Assembly: GCA_946405205.1 (NCBI GenBank)
Contig: CAMJGL010000005.1
Span: 1-64,000 of the forward strand
Length of the DNA: 64,000 nucleotides
Reading direction: 5' to 3'
From: F23-B02 sp946405205
GTDB taxonomy: Bacteria > Bacillota > Clostridia > Oscillospirales > Oscillospiraceae
The stretch's first letter is position 1. The number at the start of each line of letters is the position of its first letter. The notes below the pieces were generated by a model, which made no database searches, was not told where the DNA came from, and worked only from the letters and a program-made list of their open reading frames with translations. The position numbers and the translations under genes were made by a program. Shown one piece after another: positions 7,323-15,024 of this stretch.

Positions 7323-8213
7323 ATGCTTAGCTCAGAATGTCTTGAAATATTTGAAAAGTACCTTGTTGATGTAAAGAAGTGTTCACAGAATACCCTCAGT
7401 TCATATCTGCGCGATGTGCGCCAGCTGTGCGACTATTTGGATACTCACACGAGTGAGACAATTGATACCGTGACTGAAGATGAGCTGTCAGAATATATTG
7501 GATGGCTGAAGGGAAACGGAAAATCCATTGCCACCGTTTCAAGGGCTATTGCGTCTATCAAGTGCTTGTACGGAGTTCTGCTTAACGAAGGATATATTAA
7601 GGAAAATCCTACTGGAAAGCTTGTTCCCGATAAAGCCGCGCAAAAGCTTCCGCAGATACTTACAAGCAAAGAGGTCGAGCTTTTGCTCGAACAGCCTTCC
7701 TGCACCGACGCCAAGGGCTACAGAGACAGAGCCATGCTGGAGCTGCTGTATGCGACCGGTATACGTGTCAGTGAGCTTATTGACCTTAATATAACGGATG
7801 TCAATACTTCCGCGGGGGTCATCAGATGCGTAAGCAAGGACAAGGAACGCTATATTCCGCTGTATGCTGCCGCGGTAAAAGCGCTGACCGAGTATATTGA
7901 GTTTATACGACCGCAGATGATTGCTCTGCCCACCGAGCAGGCTCTGTTTGTGAATGTGAGCGGAGAGAGAATGTCGCGTCAGGGCTTCTGGAAGATCATA
8001 AAGTCTTATCAGCAGAAGGCGCATATTGAAAAAACAATAACGCCCCATACACTGCGCCACTCTTTTGCGGCACACCTGCTTGAAAACGGTGCCGATCTGC
8101 ATTCGATCCAGGAGATGCTCGGCCATGCGGATATATCATCGACGCAGATATATTCGCAGCTCGTTAAAAAGCAGCTCAAAGATGTCTATAACAAGGCTCA
8201 CCCCAGAGCATAA
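7323..8213 (+). CDS. xerD: Site-specific tyrosine recombinase XerD
   Basis: Resolves chromosome dimers at dif together with XerC. The 296-residue protein has an N-terminal SAM-like DNA-binding domain (about 1-90) and a catalytic domain with Arg148 (TGIRVSEL), a basic beta-hairpin lysine (SKDKERYIP), His242 and Arg245 (HTLRHSFA), His268 (LGHAD) and nucleophile Tyr277 (TQIYSQ). Full length. GGGGG lies upstream of the ATG. The XerD rather than XerC call is based on its position and its fit to chromosomal XerD length; a second Xer protein occurs at 20428. Confidence 0.9.
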   Translation: MLSSECLEIFEKYLVDVKKCSQNTLSSYLRDVRQLCDYLDTHTSETIDTVTEDELSEYIGWLKGNGKSIATVSRAIASIKCLYGVLLNEGYIKENPTGKLVPDKAAQKLPQILTSKEVELLLEQPSCTDAKGYRDRAMLELLYATGIRVSELIDLNITDVNTSAGVIRCVSKDKERYIPLYAAAVKALTEYIEFIRPQMIALPTEQALFVNVSGERMSRQGFWKIIKSYQQKAHIEKTITPHTLRHSFAAHLLENGADLHSIQEMLGHADISSTQIYSQLVKKQLKDVYNKAHPRA

Positions 8214-8232
8214 GTACATATTGAATATGTCA

Positions 8233-8263
8233 AACGCCGCATCGGTGATGGTGCGGCGTTTTT
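8233..8263 (+). terminator. Terminator after xerD
   Basis: AACGCCGCA/TGCGGCGTT stem (8233-8241, 8252-8260) followed by TTT, 20 nt after the stop. Confidence 0.8.
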
Positions 8264-8267
8264 GTTA

Positions 8268-8296
8268 TTGCGATAATAATGCGGATGTGATAAAAT
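8268..8296 (+). promoter_or_regulatory. Promoter of the ruvCAB operon
   Basis: TTGCGA (8268-8273), 17 nt, TAAAAT (8291-8296), directly after the xerD terminator. Confidence 0.45.
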
Positions 8297-8312
8297 TTAA
8301 TATTAGGATGTG

Positions 8313-8834
8313 ATGATTTTGCGTATCTTAGGCATCGACCCCGGCCTTGCGACTGTCGGGTTCAGCATAGTTGACTCGGATAAAAATATAATGAAGCTCG
8401 TTACCTGCGGCGTTATAAGCACTCCGGCGCACACGTCGCTGTCAAGCAGGCTTGACAGGATCTTCTGCGATATGAACGAGCTGATTTCAACATTCCGGCC
8501 TGATGTGATGTCGATAGAGGAGCTTTTTTTCAACACGAATACAACTACTGGCATAGCGGTTGCCCATGCAAGGGGCGTCATACTGCTGGCGGCATACCGG
8601 GCCGGAGTAAGAGTGTTTGAATACACTCCGCTTCAGGTAAAGCAGGCCGTAGTAGGATACGGACGCGCCGAGAAGAATCAGGTGATCGATATGGTCCGCA
8701 GAATACTCAATCTGCCGTCGGCGCCGAAGCCCGATGACGCGGCGGATGCGGTGGCTCTTGCGATATGCCACGCGAGGAGCTCAACATCACTTCTCGGCCA
8801 AAAAGGAGATAACGGAGTATGTTCTACCATTTAG
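8313..8834 (+). CDS. ruvC: Holliday junction endonuclease RuvC
   Basis: Cuts Holliday junctions as a dimer with RuvAB. Catalytic acidic residues are visible in GIDPG (N-terminus), IEELFF near residue 70 and PDDAADAVA near residue 145; the length is normal. Three starts are possible: GTG 8310, ATG 8313 and TTG 8319. The TTG would give the canonical MRILGIDPG N-terminus and better spacing from AGGA (8305-8308), so the true start may be 8319. ruvA overlaps its 3' end by 16 nt. Confidence 0.92.
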   Translation: MILRILGIDPGLATVGFSIVDSDKNIMKLVTCGVISTPAHTSLSSRLDRIFCDMNELISTFRPDVMSIEELFFNTNTTTGIAVAHARGVILLAAYRAGVRVFEYTPLQVKQAVVGYGRAEKNQVIDMVRRILNLPSAPKPDDAADAVALAICHARSSTSLLGQKGDNGVCSTI

Positions 8835-9412
8835 CCGGAATAGTTTCCGATATAGATATAAATCTTGCGGTCATCGACTGCGGCGGTGTCGGATACGCGG
8901 TCAATACCACGGTCAACACGCTTTCAAGAATCAAACTCAATGAAAAAGCAAAGCTTTATATTTCCGAATATATCAAGGAAGACAGCTTTGACCTTTACGG
9001 TTTCGCAACGCTCAGCGAAAAACGCTGCTTTGATATGCTGCTCACGGTATCCGGTATCGGCCCCAAGGCAGCTCAGGCCATTTTGTCCGCGACAACTCCG
9101 GAAGGACTTGCCATAGCCATAATGAACGGGGACGAGAAAGCCATAACGGTTGCTCAGGGTGTCGGAAAGAAGATAGCGCAGCGTGTGATACTTGAGCTCA
9201 AGGACAAGGTTTCCAAGGAAATGGGCAGCTCCTCCGTCGAGCTTCCGACCATACATTCACCGGCGGACGGAGATTCAAAAAGCGAGGCCGTTACCGCGCT
9301 CATGGTGCTGGGCTATTCCGCGCCTGAGATAAACTCCGTTCTTAAAAGAATGGATATCAGCGGAATGAGTACGGAGCAGATAGTTAAGATAGCTCTTAAG
9401 AATCTTATGTAA
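8819..9412 (+). CDS. ruvA: Holliday junction branch migration protein RuvA
   Basis: Binds the four-way junction and loads RuvB. The 197-residue protein has an OB-fold N-terminus (1-62), two helix-hairpin-helix motifs (VSGIGPKAAQAIL and AQGVGKKIAQRVI) and a C-terminal RuvB-binding domain. It begins inside the end of ruvC, which suggests translational coupling, and ruvB follows after 11 nt. Confidence 0.96.
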   Translation: MFYHLAGIVSDIDINLAVIDCGGVGYAVNTTVNTLSRIKLNEKAKLYISEYIKEDSFDLYGFATLSEKRCFDMLLTVSGIGPKAAQAILSATTPEGLAIAIMNGDEKAITVAQGVGKKIAQRVILELKDKVSKEMGSSSVELPTIHSPADGDSKSEAVTALMVLGYSAPEINSVLKRMDISGMSTEQIVKIALKNLM

Positions 9413-9423
9413 GGAGGCAGACT

Positions 9424-10467
9424 ATGAGCATTAATTTTTCGGACGGTCTTGAAGATCAGCAAATTGTGACGAGCTCATCGGTACTCCCCGAGGATTCAGG
9501 AGAGGGCAGTCTGCGCCCGAGGACCATCACCGATTACATCGGGCAGGAAAAGGCAAAGGACAATCTCAGTGTGTTTATTGACGCCGCACGGCTTCGCAAC
9601 GAGCCGCTCGACCATGTTCTGCTGCACGGCCCTCCGGGATTGGGCAAAACGACGCTTGCCGCGGTTATAGCCAATGAAATGGGTGTAAATATGAGAATAA
9701 CCTCAGGCCCGGCTATTGAAAGACCCGGCGACCTTGTCGCCATGCTTACAAACCTCAATGAGGGCGATATCCTGTTTGTTGATGAGATACACAGGCTCAA
9801 CCGAGCATATGAGGAGATACTTTACCCCGCCATGGAGGACTATGCGATAGATATCATCCTCGGCAAAGGCCCTTCTGCAAACTCTCTCCATCTTGAGCTG
9901 CCGAAGTTCACGCTTATCGGAGCTACGACCCGATCCGGACAGCTGACAGCCCCACTTCGTGACAGGTTTGGCGTAACGCTGCGCCTTGAGCTGTATACGC
10001 CCGAGGAACTGCGGCGTATCGTGGAGCGCTCTGCCGATATACTCGGCATTGAAATCGACAGGGAAGGGGCGTCGGAGATCGCGTCGAGATCACGGGGCAC
10101 CCCAAGAATTGCAAACCGGATGCTGCGCAGAGTAAGAGACTTTGCCCAGGTAAGAGCCGACGGTATAATTACCAAGGACGTCGCCGATATGGCGCTTTCA
10201 AGACTGGAGGTCGATAAGCTCGGCCTTGACGCGCTCGACCGAAGAATGTTAAGAAGCATTATTGAGTTTTACGGCGGCGGCCCCGTGGGGCTTGAAACGC
10301 TTGCCGCGACCATCAATGAGGACGCTGTAACTCTTGAAGATGTTTATGAGCCGTATCTGCTGCAGCAGGGATTTTTGACAAGAACGCCGCGAGGCCGCTG
10401 CGTGACGAGAAAGACATATAATCATTTAGGGATAGAATATCTCGGGCAGCAGGAGCTTGGATTGTAA
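9424..10467 (+). CDS. ruvB: Holliday junction branch migration helicase RuvB
   Basis: Hexameric AAA+ motor that drives branch migration. The 347-residue protein has Walker A GPPGLGKTTLA near residue 63, Walker B LFVDEIHR, sensor 1 IGATTRSGQLTAPLRDRFG, an arginine finger region and a winged-helix C-terminus (GGGPVGLETLA...TPRGR). Last gene of ruvCAB. Confidence 0.98.
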   Translation: MSINFSDGLEDQQIVTSSSVLPEDSGEGSLRPRTITDYIGQEKAKDNLSVFIDAARLRNEPLDHVLLHGPPGLGKTTLAAVIANEMGVNMRITSGPAIERPGDLVAMLTNLNEGDILFVDEIHRLNRAYEEILYPAMEDYAIDIILGKGPSANSLHLELPKFTLIGATTRSGQLTAPLRDRFGVTLRLELYTPEELRRIVERSADILGIEIDREGASEIASRSRGTPRIANRMLRRVRDFAQVRADGIITKDVADMALSRLEVDKLGLDALDRRMLRSIIEFYGGGPVGLETLAATINEDAVTLEDVYEPYLLQQGFLTRTPRGRCVTRKTYNHLGIEYLGQQELGL

Positions 10468-10516
10468 AAAATCCTCAATTTTCTGAATAAAGTGTATATT
10501 TTTAGGTTTTAATCTA

Positions 10517-10544
10517 TTGACTTTCACCAAATTTGATATATACT
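10517..10544 (+). promoter_or_regulatory. Promoter of sigH
   Basis: TTGACT (10517-10522) with TATACT (10539-10544) at 16 nt; a second TATAAT follows at 10544-10549, so the exact -10 is uncertain. Confidence 0.5.
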
Positions 10545-10578
10545 ATAATAGTATTATTGGAAGTTATAGTGGTTTTCT

Positions 10579-11208
10579 ATGTTTAATTACGCGGATTTAG
10601 AGGATACTGAACTACAGAAGCTTTCGGCACAGGGTGACCGTCTGGCTGAGGAACAGCTTGTATCAAAATACATGCGTTTGGTGCGAATTTGCGCAAGACC
10701 CTTGTTCCTTGCCGGCGGAGACAGCGAAGATCTTATCCAGGAGGGAATGTTCGGATTGCTTTCGGCGATCAGGCAATTTGATCCCGAGCATAACACCTCA
10801 TTTAAAACATTCGCGGAATGCTGCATCTGCAACCGTTTGAAATCTGCTGTTAAATCAGCCTCAAGTCTCAAGCATACCCCACTTAATGACGGCGTACCCT
10901 TAGACTCGATACTCTCAGATGAATCCCAGACCCCCATGTCGGCATACGCTGAATTATTTCAGAAATCCCCTGAAGAGCAGGTTCTGGCCAGAGAGAACAA
11001 AAAATATACAGATGAATTATACTTATCCTTACTGAACGCGCTTTCAAGATTTGAAAGAGAAGTTTTGACTCATTATCTAAGCGGCCTGAGCTATAGGGAA
11101 ATAGCTAGAAACACCGCAAAAAGCGAAAAGGCTGTTGATAATGCGATACAAAGGATAAGGCGCAAAACTGCGCGACTGCTTAAATCAGGCGATATCAGCG
11201 ATAGCTGA
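10579..11208 (+). CDS. sigH: RNA polymerase sigma factor, SigH (sigma-30) type
   Basis: Sigma-70-family factor that in spore formers directs early stationary-phase and sporulation genes. The 209-residue protein has region 2 (SEDLIQEGMFGLLSAIRQFD, then FKTFAECCI, which is typical of SigH), and region 4 with a helix-turn-helix (LSYREIARNTAKSEKAVDNAIQRIRRK). Region 3 is absent, as in SigH. No anti-sigma gene is adjacent. Assignment to SigH over other stationary-phase sigma factors rests on the region 2 wording and overall length. Confidence 0.88.
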   Translation: MFNYADLEDTELQKLSAQGDRLAEEQLVSKYMRLVRICARPLFLAGGDSEDLIQEGMFGLLSAIRQFDPEHNTSFKTFAECCICNRLKSAVKSASSLKHTPLNDGVPLDSILSDESQTPMSAYAELFQKSPEEQVLARENKKYTDELYLSLLNALSRFEREVLTHYLSGLSYREIARNTAKSEKAVDNAIQRIRRKTARLLKSGDISDS

Positions 11209-11254
11209 CGCATATAAAAGCCGACAGGCGAGATTTTCAAAGAGAGGATTCAAA

Positions 11255-11533
11255 ATGTACGAAGACAAGACCTTAGTTTGCAAAGAGTGTGGTCAGGAGT
11301 TCGTGTTCTCCGCTGGCGAGCAGGAATTCTACGCAGAGCGCGGCTTCCAGAACGAGCCCCAGCGCTGCAAGGCATGCCGTGACGCCCGCAAGAACGCCGC
11401 TCGCGGTCCCCGTGAGTTCTTCACCGCAGTTTGCGCAGCATGCGGCGGCGAGGCGAAGGTTCCCTTTGAGCCCAAGACCGATCGTCCTGTATACTGCAGC
11501 GAGTGCTTTGCAAAGATGAAGGAAGAAGCCTGA
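11255..11533 (+). CDS. CxxC-x17-CxxC zinc-ribbon protein
   Basis: A 92-residue acidic protein with two zinc ribbons. The first is CKEC-x26-CKAC (residues 9-41); the second is CAAC-x17-CSEC, exactly the spacing of the CxxC-x17-CxxC domain family. No function is known for the family; four CxxC pairs imply one or two bound metals. Codon choice is very regular, suggesting good expression. Good SD (GAGAGGA). Own terminator follows. Confidence 0.8.
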   Translation: MYEDKTLVCKECGQEFVFSAGEQEFYAERGFQNEPQRCKACRDARKNAARGPREFFTAVCAACGGEAKVPFEPKTDRPVYCSECFAKMKEEA

Positions 11534-11558
11534 GGATAAATACCTGCAGGAATAGAGT

Positions 11559-11590
11559 GGGACGTCCTCTTGACGTCCCGTTCTTTTTTC
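11559..11590 (+). terminator. Terminator after the zinc-ribbon gene
   Basis: Perfect 8-bp stem GGGACGTC/GACGTCCC, 5-nt loop, then GTTCTTTTTTC. Confidence 0.85.
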
Positions 11591-11617
11591 TAAATCTATT
11601 TGATTGGAGATATAACT

Positions 11618-11836
11618 ATGGAAATGCTTAAAATCATGGACATTGACAGAGAAAGCATTATCTCTGAAATTCTTGAGAACTTTCCTGAGGCAATGCCCAA
11701 GTTCCAGGAGCTGGGTATGCATTGCCTCGGCTGTGCACTTGCTACCGCAGAGAGCCTTGAGCAGGCTTGCGCCGCCCATGGCGTTGACCCTGATGAGTTC
11801 ATTATTGAGCTCAAGGCTTACCTTCTGTCCCTGTAA
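11618..11836 (+). CDS. DUF1858 domain protein (hybrid-cluster-associated redox disulfide domain)
   Basis: A 72-residue protein that is essentially one DUF1858 domain. It has the conserved GMHCLGCALATAESL segment with a CxxC pair, like the redox-disulfide domain found near hybrid-cluster and nitric-oxide proteins. A redox or metal role is inferred. The ATG at 11618 follows GGAGA by 7 nt. It lies between two terminators, so it is probably an independent or read-through gene. Confidence 0.85.
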   Translation: MEMLKIMDIDRESIISEILENFPEAMPKFQELGMHCLGCALATAESLEQACAAHGVDPDEFIIELKAYLLSL

Positions 11837-11846
11837 CAAAAGAGCA

Positions 11847-11876
11847 GCAAAAAAGCCGGAAAACCGGCTTTTTTGC
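11847..11876 (+). terminator. Terminator after the DUF1858 gene
   Basis: 13-bp stem GCAAAAAAGCCGG/CCGGCTTTTTTGC with an AAAA loop. The 3' arm supplies the T-tract and ends only 14 nt before the trmK start. Confidence 0.9.
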
Positions 11877-11890
11877 TTATATGTAGTATT

Positions 11891-12595
11891 ATGAGTAACA
11901 GACTTGAACTAATTGCATCTTTGGCAAAGAACGGCGTCGGGGTCGCGGACGTCGGAACTGACCATGCATATATCCCCATTATGATGCGCAAAAGCGGATA
12001 TAAGGGGAATATTATTGCAGGTGATATAAACGAGTGCCCCCTTGAAAAAGCCCGCCAAAGCCTTGAGAACGCAGGCTTATCGGATTCTGTAGAGCTCGTT
12101 TTGTGCGACGGATTGAGCGGCGTCGACAGCTCAAAGGTCGACACTGTTATTGTTGCCGGAATGGGCGGCGATACGATCACGGGCATTCTGGATCGCGGTC
12201 TGTATGATATGCCGGAGTGGGCATCGCGCAGCGATTATAAGCTCATACTTCAGCCGGTGACGAAGCCTGAAATACTGCGGTTTTGGCTTGTCAACAATGG
12301 ATTTATCATAACAAGCGAAATGCAGACCGAGGAAAACGGTATGCTTTATCAGATAATATGCGCCCAGCCCGGCGAAAGTCCTAAGTACAAGGATGCCGAG
12401 CTATATACCGGCCGCTTGGAACAGATACAGGACAGCAAGTATTTTGATAAGCTGCTGAGCATGCATATCGAACGCTTTAAAGCGGCAGCAGACAGCCTTC
12501 AGAACGCGGAAAAAGCCTCGCTCAAAGCATGGAATATGATGATACAGAATATGATAGACGAGCTTGAGGAAATGAAAGGATGCCGAAATGACTAA
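11891..12595 (+). CDS. trmK: tRNA (adenine(22)-N1)-methyltransferase
   Basis: SAM-dependent methyltransferase of the TrmK/YqfN family that methylates A22 of tRNAs. The 234-residue protein has the Rossmann motif VADVGTDHAYIP near residue 20, ending of motif II at AGDINE, and the catalytic-region VAGMGGDTI. The ATG at 11891 begins the usual MSNRLELIAS. No SD is visible and a terminator ends just before it, so how it is transcribed and translated is unclear. Its 3' end overlaps the Nif3-family gene by 8 nt, the same pairing as yqfN-yqfO in Bacillus. Confidence 0.9.
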   Translation: MSNRLELIASLAKNGVGVADVGTDHAYIPIMMRKSGYKGNIIAGDINECPLEKARQSLENAGLSDSVELVLCDGLSGVDSSKVDTVIVAGMGGDTITGILDRGLYDMPEWASRSDYKLILQPVTKPEILRFWLVNNGFIITSEMQTEENGMLYQIICAQPGESPKYKDAELYTGRLEQIQDSKYFDKLLSMHIERFKAAADSLQNAEKASLKAWNMMIQNMIDELEEMKGCRND

Positions 12596-13382
12596 AGTCA
12601 GGGATATATACGATTACTTGAACGCTCTTGCGCCGGTGAGCCTGAAAATGGACTTTGATAATGTCGGGCTGCTCGTGGGAGATTACGAAGCGGAAGCGGG
12701 GAAGTGCCTGCTGGCGCTTGATATAACCGACGAAGTCATTCAAGAGGCAAAAAACATAGGAGCTGAGCTTATTGTATCTCACCATCCTCTGATATTCGGA
12801 GCGATCAAAAGCGTTACTGCAGACGACCTCACCGGCAGGAAGATAATCGAGCTCATAAAAAATGATATCTCTGCCATTTGCATGCATACAAATCTTGATA
12901 TTGCGCAAGGCGGAGTTAACGACGCGCTAATGAGCGCTTTCGGAGCCTCCGTAAGCAGCTTTCTGGAGCCCTGCGGTACAGATGCTGAGGGAAACGAGAT
13001 CGGCTGCGGACGCATAGGCGAGCTTAAAAGCGAAATTGAGTTTGCTGAATTTCTCTGTGTATGCAAACAAGCTCTTAATGCCGGCGGTCTTAGGTATCAC
13101 GATGCGGGGAAAAAGGTCAAAAAACTGGCCGTTATGGGCGGCGCCGGCGGCTCGAGTATAGCTCTTGCAAAGGCCCTGGGCTGTGATACCTATGTGACCT
13201 CGGACATAAAGTATAACGGCTTCCTTGACGCAAAGGAGCTTGGGATAAACCTCATTGACGCGGATCATTTCTGCACCGAAAATGTTGTTATTCCTGTACT
13301 GGCTCAAAAGCTGAGCAAAGAGTTTACAGGAACCGAATTTATAGTTTCCTCTGTTCATAAGCAGACCGTTAGATTCTTCTAA
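12588..13382 (+). CDS. Nif3-like dinuclear metal-centre protein (YqfO family)
   Basis: A 264-residue member of the Nif3/DUF34 family, a hexameric toroid with two metals per subunit and still-debated GTP cyclohydrolase-like activity. Metal ligands are SHHPLIF (residues 65-66 region), CMHTNLD and DADHFCTE near the C-terminus. It lacks the middle PII-like insert seen in Bacillus YqfO, giving the shorter form. Co-transcribed with trmK. Confidence 0.9.
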   Translation: MTKVRDIYDYLNALAPVSLKMDFDNVGLLVGDYEAEAGKCLLALDITDEVIQEAKNIGAELIVSHHPLIFGAIKSVTADDLTGRKIIELIKNDISAICMHTNLDIAQGGVNDALMSAFGASVSSFLEPCGTDAEGNEIGCGRIGELKSEIEFAEFLCVCKQALNAGGLRYHDAGKKVKKLAVMGGAGGSSIALAKALGCDTYVTSDIKYNGFLDAKELGINLIDADHFCTENVVIPVLAQKLSKEFTGTEFIVSSVHKQTVRFF

Positions 13383-13384
13383 AT

Positions 13385-13414
13385 GTAATATTTGTCCTCC
13401 GCGGCTCATAAACT
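13385..13414 (+). promoter_or_regulatory. SigE-like promoter of spoIVA
   Basis: GTAATATT (13385-13392), a 14-nt spacer and CATAAACT (13407-13414) fit the mother-cell SigE pattern. Expected start is about 13421, in the loop of the hairpin that contains the SD. Confidence 0.65.
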
Positions 13415-13446
13415 CGTACAAACGAGAAAGCTGCGGAGGTTTTTCT
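13396..13446 (+). promoter_or_regulatory. Terminator-like hairpin holding the spoIVA SD
   Basis: An 11-bp stem (13396-13406 with 13429-13439, one G-U) followed by TTTTT. The 3' arm ends GCGGAGG, the spoIVA ribosome site. The 5' arm is the spacer of the SigE-like promoter, so a transcript begun there cannot form the stem. A small inner stem CTCG/CGAG closes a TACAAA loop. Confidence 0.65.
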
Positions 13447-14925
13447 ATGACTAATACCGATATTTATAAGGATATATCTGCAAGAACAAACGGTGCGATC
13501 ATGATAGGCGTAGTAGGACCTGTTCGCACAGGTAAGTCAACGTTTATAAAGCGCTTTATGGAAACCCTTGTGATACCCAATATAGATGATGAATATATGC
13601 GCGAGCGAGCCCGCGACGAACTGCCGCAAAGCGGCTCGGGTAGGACCATAATGACGGCAGAGCCCAAGTTCGTGCCGGAGGAAGCAGTGCAGATCAGGCT
13701 CGGCGAGGATACGAGCTGTTCTGTACGGCTCGTCGACTGCGTTGGTTACATGGTCAGCGGCGCATCCGGACGCTTTGAAGACGGCAGCGAGAGGCTCGTC
13801 ACTACCCCTTGGTTTGACCATGAGGTGACGATGACCGAGGCGGCCGAATCCGGCACACGTAAGGTTATATGCGACCACTCTACTATTGGTCTCGTGATAA
13901 CCACTGACGGAAGCATATGCGATATCGACCGGGCCGCCTATGTCGAGCCGGAGGAAAGGGTGGTATCCGAGCTGCAGAGCATCGGAAAACCGTTTGTGAT
14001 ACTGCTCAACAGTGCAGAACCTGACTCGGAATACGCGATTGAGCTTGAGGCGCAGCTTGCCGAAAAGTATTCAGCGCCCTGCATTAGGGTAAACTGTCAG
14101 CGGCTTAATGAAAACGGAATAACCGAGATCATGCGCCGGGTGCTCGGCCAATTCCCGCTCTCGGAGCTCAGCATAAAATTCCCGGACTGGTTTGACGCGA
14201 TCGAATATAAAAACAGCATGAAATCAGAGCTGTTCCGCAGCATAATAAACTCATCAGGCGGCGTCTGCTGTGTGGATGACATCAGCATTATGCTGTCGGA
14301 AATGGAGCAGTCTGAGCTTGTCGAGGCGGCATACATCGAAAACAGCGACATGGGCAGCGGAGTTATCAATATTGCGGTCGATATACCCAGGGCACTGTAC
14401 TATAAGCTTATCAGCGACGAGTCCGGTCTTGACATTAAAAGCGACGGGCAGCTTGTGAGCATACTGCGTGAAATGAGCGCTGTAAAGCAGGAGTATGACA
14501 AGATAAAGGATGCGCTGGAATCCGTTAAAAACACCGGCTACGGCGTTGTCATGCCGGATCACGAGCAGCTTCAGATAGAGGAGCCGCAGCTTGTAAAGCA
14601 GGGCGGTAAGTACGCAGTCAAACTGAAGGCGAGAGCGCCTGCCATACATATGCTGAGAACCGGTGTTGAGACCGTTGTAAGTCCTTCAATCGGCGGCGAT
14701 AACGCATCCGAGGAGATAATCAGCTTCCTGCTTCAGGGCTTCGACGGAGATATGAGCAGGCTTTGGGAATCCAACATTTTCGGAAGGCCTTTGTACGATA
14801 TAGCTCAGGAGGGGATAGCCGAAAGGTTGAACAGCCTGCCGCAAAACGCAAGAGCAAAGCTTCAGGAGACCCTGCAGCGCATAGTAAACGAGGGAAGAGG
14901 AACACTTATCTGCATTTTACTCTAA
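13447..14925 (+). CDS. spoIVA: Stage IV sporulation protein A
   Basis: ATP-hydrolysing scaffold that polymerises on the forespore surface and forms the coat basement layer, anchored by SpoVM. The 492-residue length is normal. The N-terminal ATPase domain has Walker A GPVRTGKST (24-32), the RTIMTAEPKFVPEEA block and VDCVGYMVSG. The conserved C-terminus ends GTLICILL. The ORF is complete. Made in the mother cell; a SigE-like promoter and SD-containing hairpin lie directly upstream. Confidence 0.97.
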   Translation: MTNTDIYKDISARTNGAIMIGVVGPVRTGKSTFIKRFMETLVIPNIDDEYMRERARDELPQSGSGRTIMTAEPKFVPEEAVQIRLGEDTSCSVRLVDCVGYMVSGASGRFEDGSERLVTTPWFDHEVTMTEAAESGTRKVICDHSTIGLVITTDGSICDIDRAAYVEPEERVVSELQSIGKPFVILLNSAEPDSEYAIELEAQLAEKYSAPCIRVNCQRLNENGITEIMRRVLGQFPLSELSIKFPDWFDAIEYKNSMKSELFRSIINSSGGVCCVDDISIMLSEMEQSELVEAAYIENSDMGSGVINIAVDIPRALYYKLISDESGLDIKSDGQLVSILREMSAVKQEYDKIKDALESVKNTGYGVVMPDHEQLQIEEPQLVKQGGKYAVKLKARAPAIHMLRTGVETVVSPSIGGDNASEEIISFLLQGFDGDMSRLWESNIFGRPLYDIAQEGIAERLNSLPQNARAKLQETLQRIVNEGRGTLICILL

Positions 14926-14950
14926 AAATCATCATGTCCGATTACATTTA

Positions 14951-15005
14951 ATTTTAAAATCCGCATTTCTTTTTGAGAAGCAAAGAGAAATGCGGATTTT
15001 AAAAT
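14951..15005. terminator. Bidirectional terminator between spoIVA and the EamA gene
   Basis: A perfect 20-bp inverted repeat (14951-14970 with 14986-15005), AT-rich at the base, with a 15-nt loop, between convergent genes. Confidence 0.85.
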
Positions 15006-15024
15006 GTATATTTGCAGCGAACTG

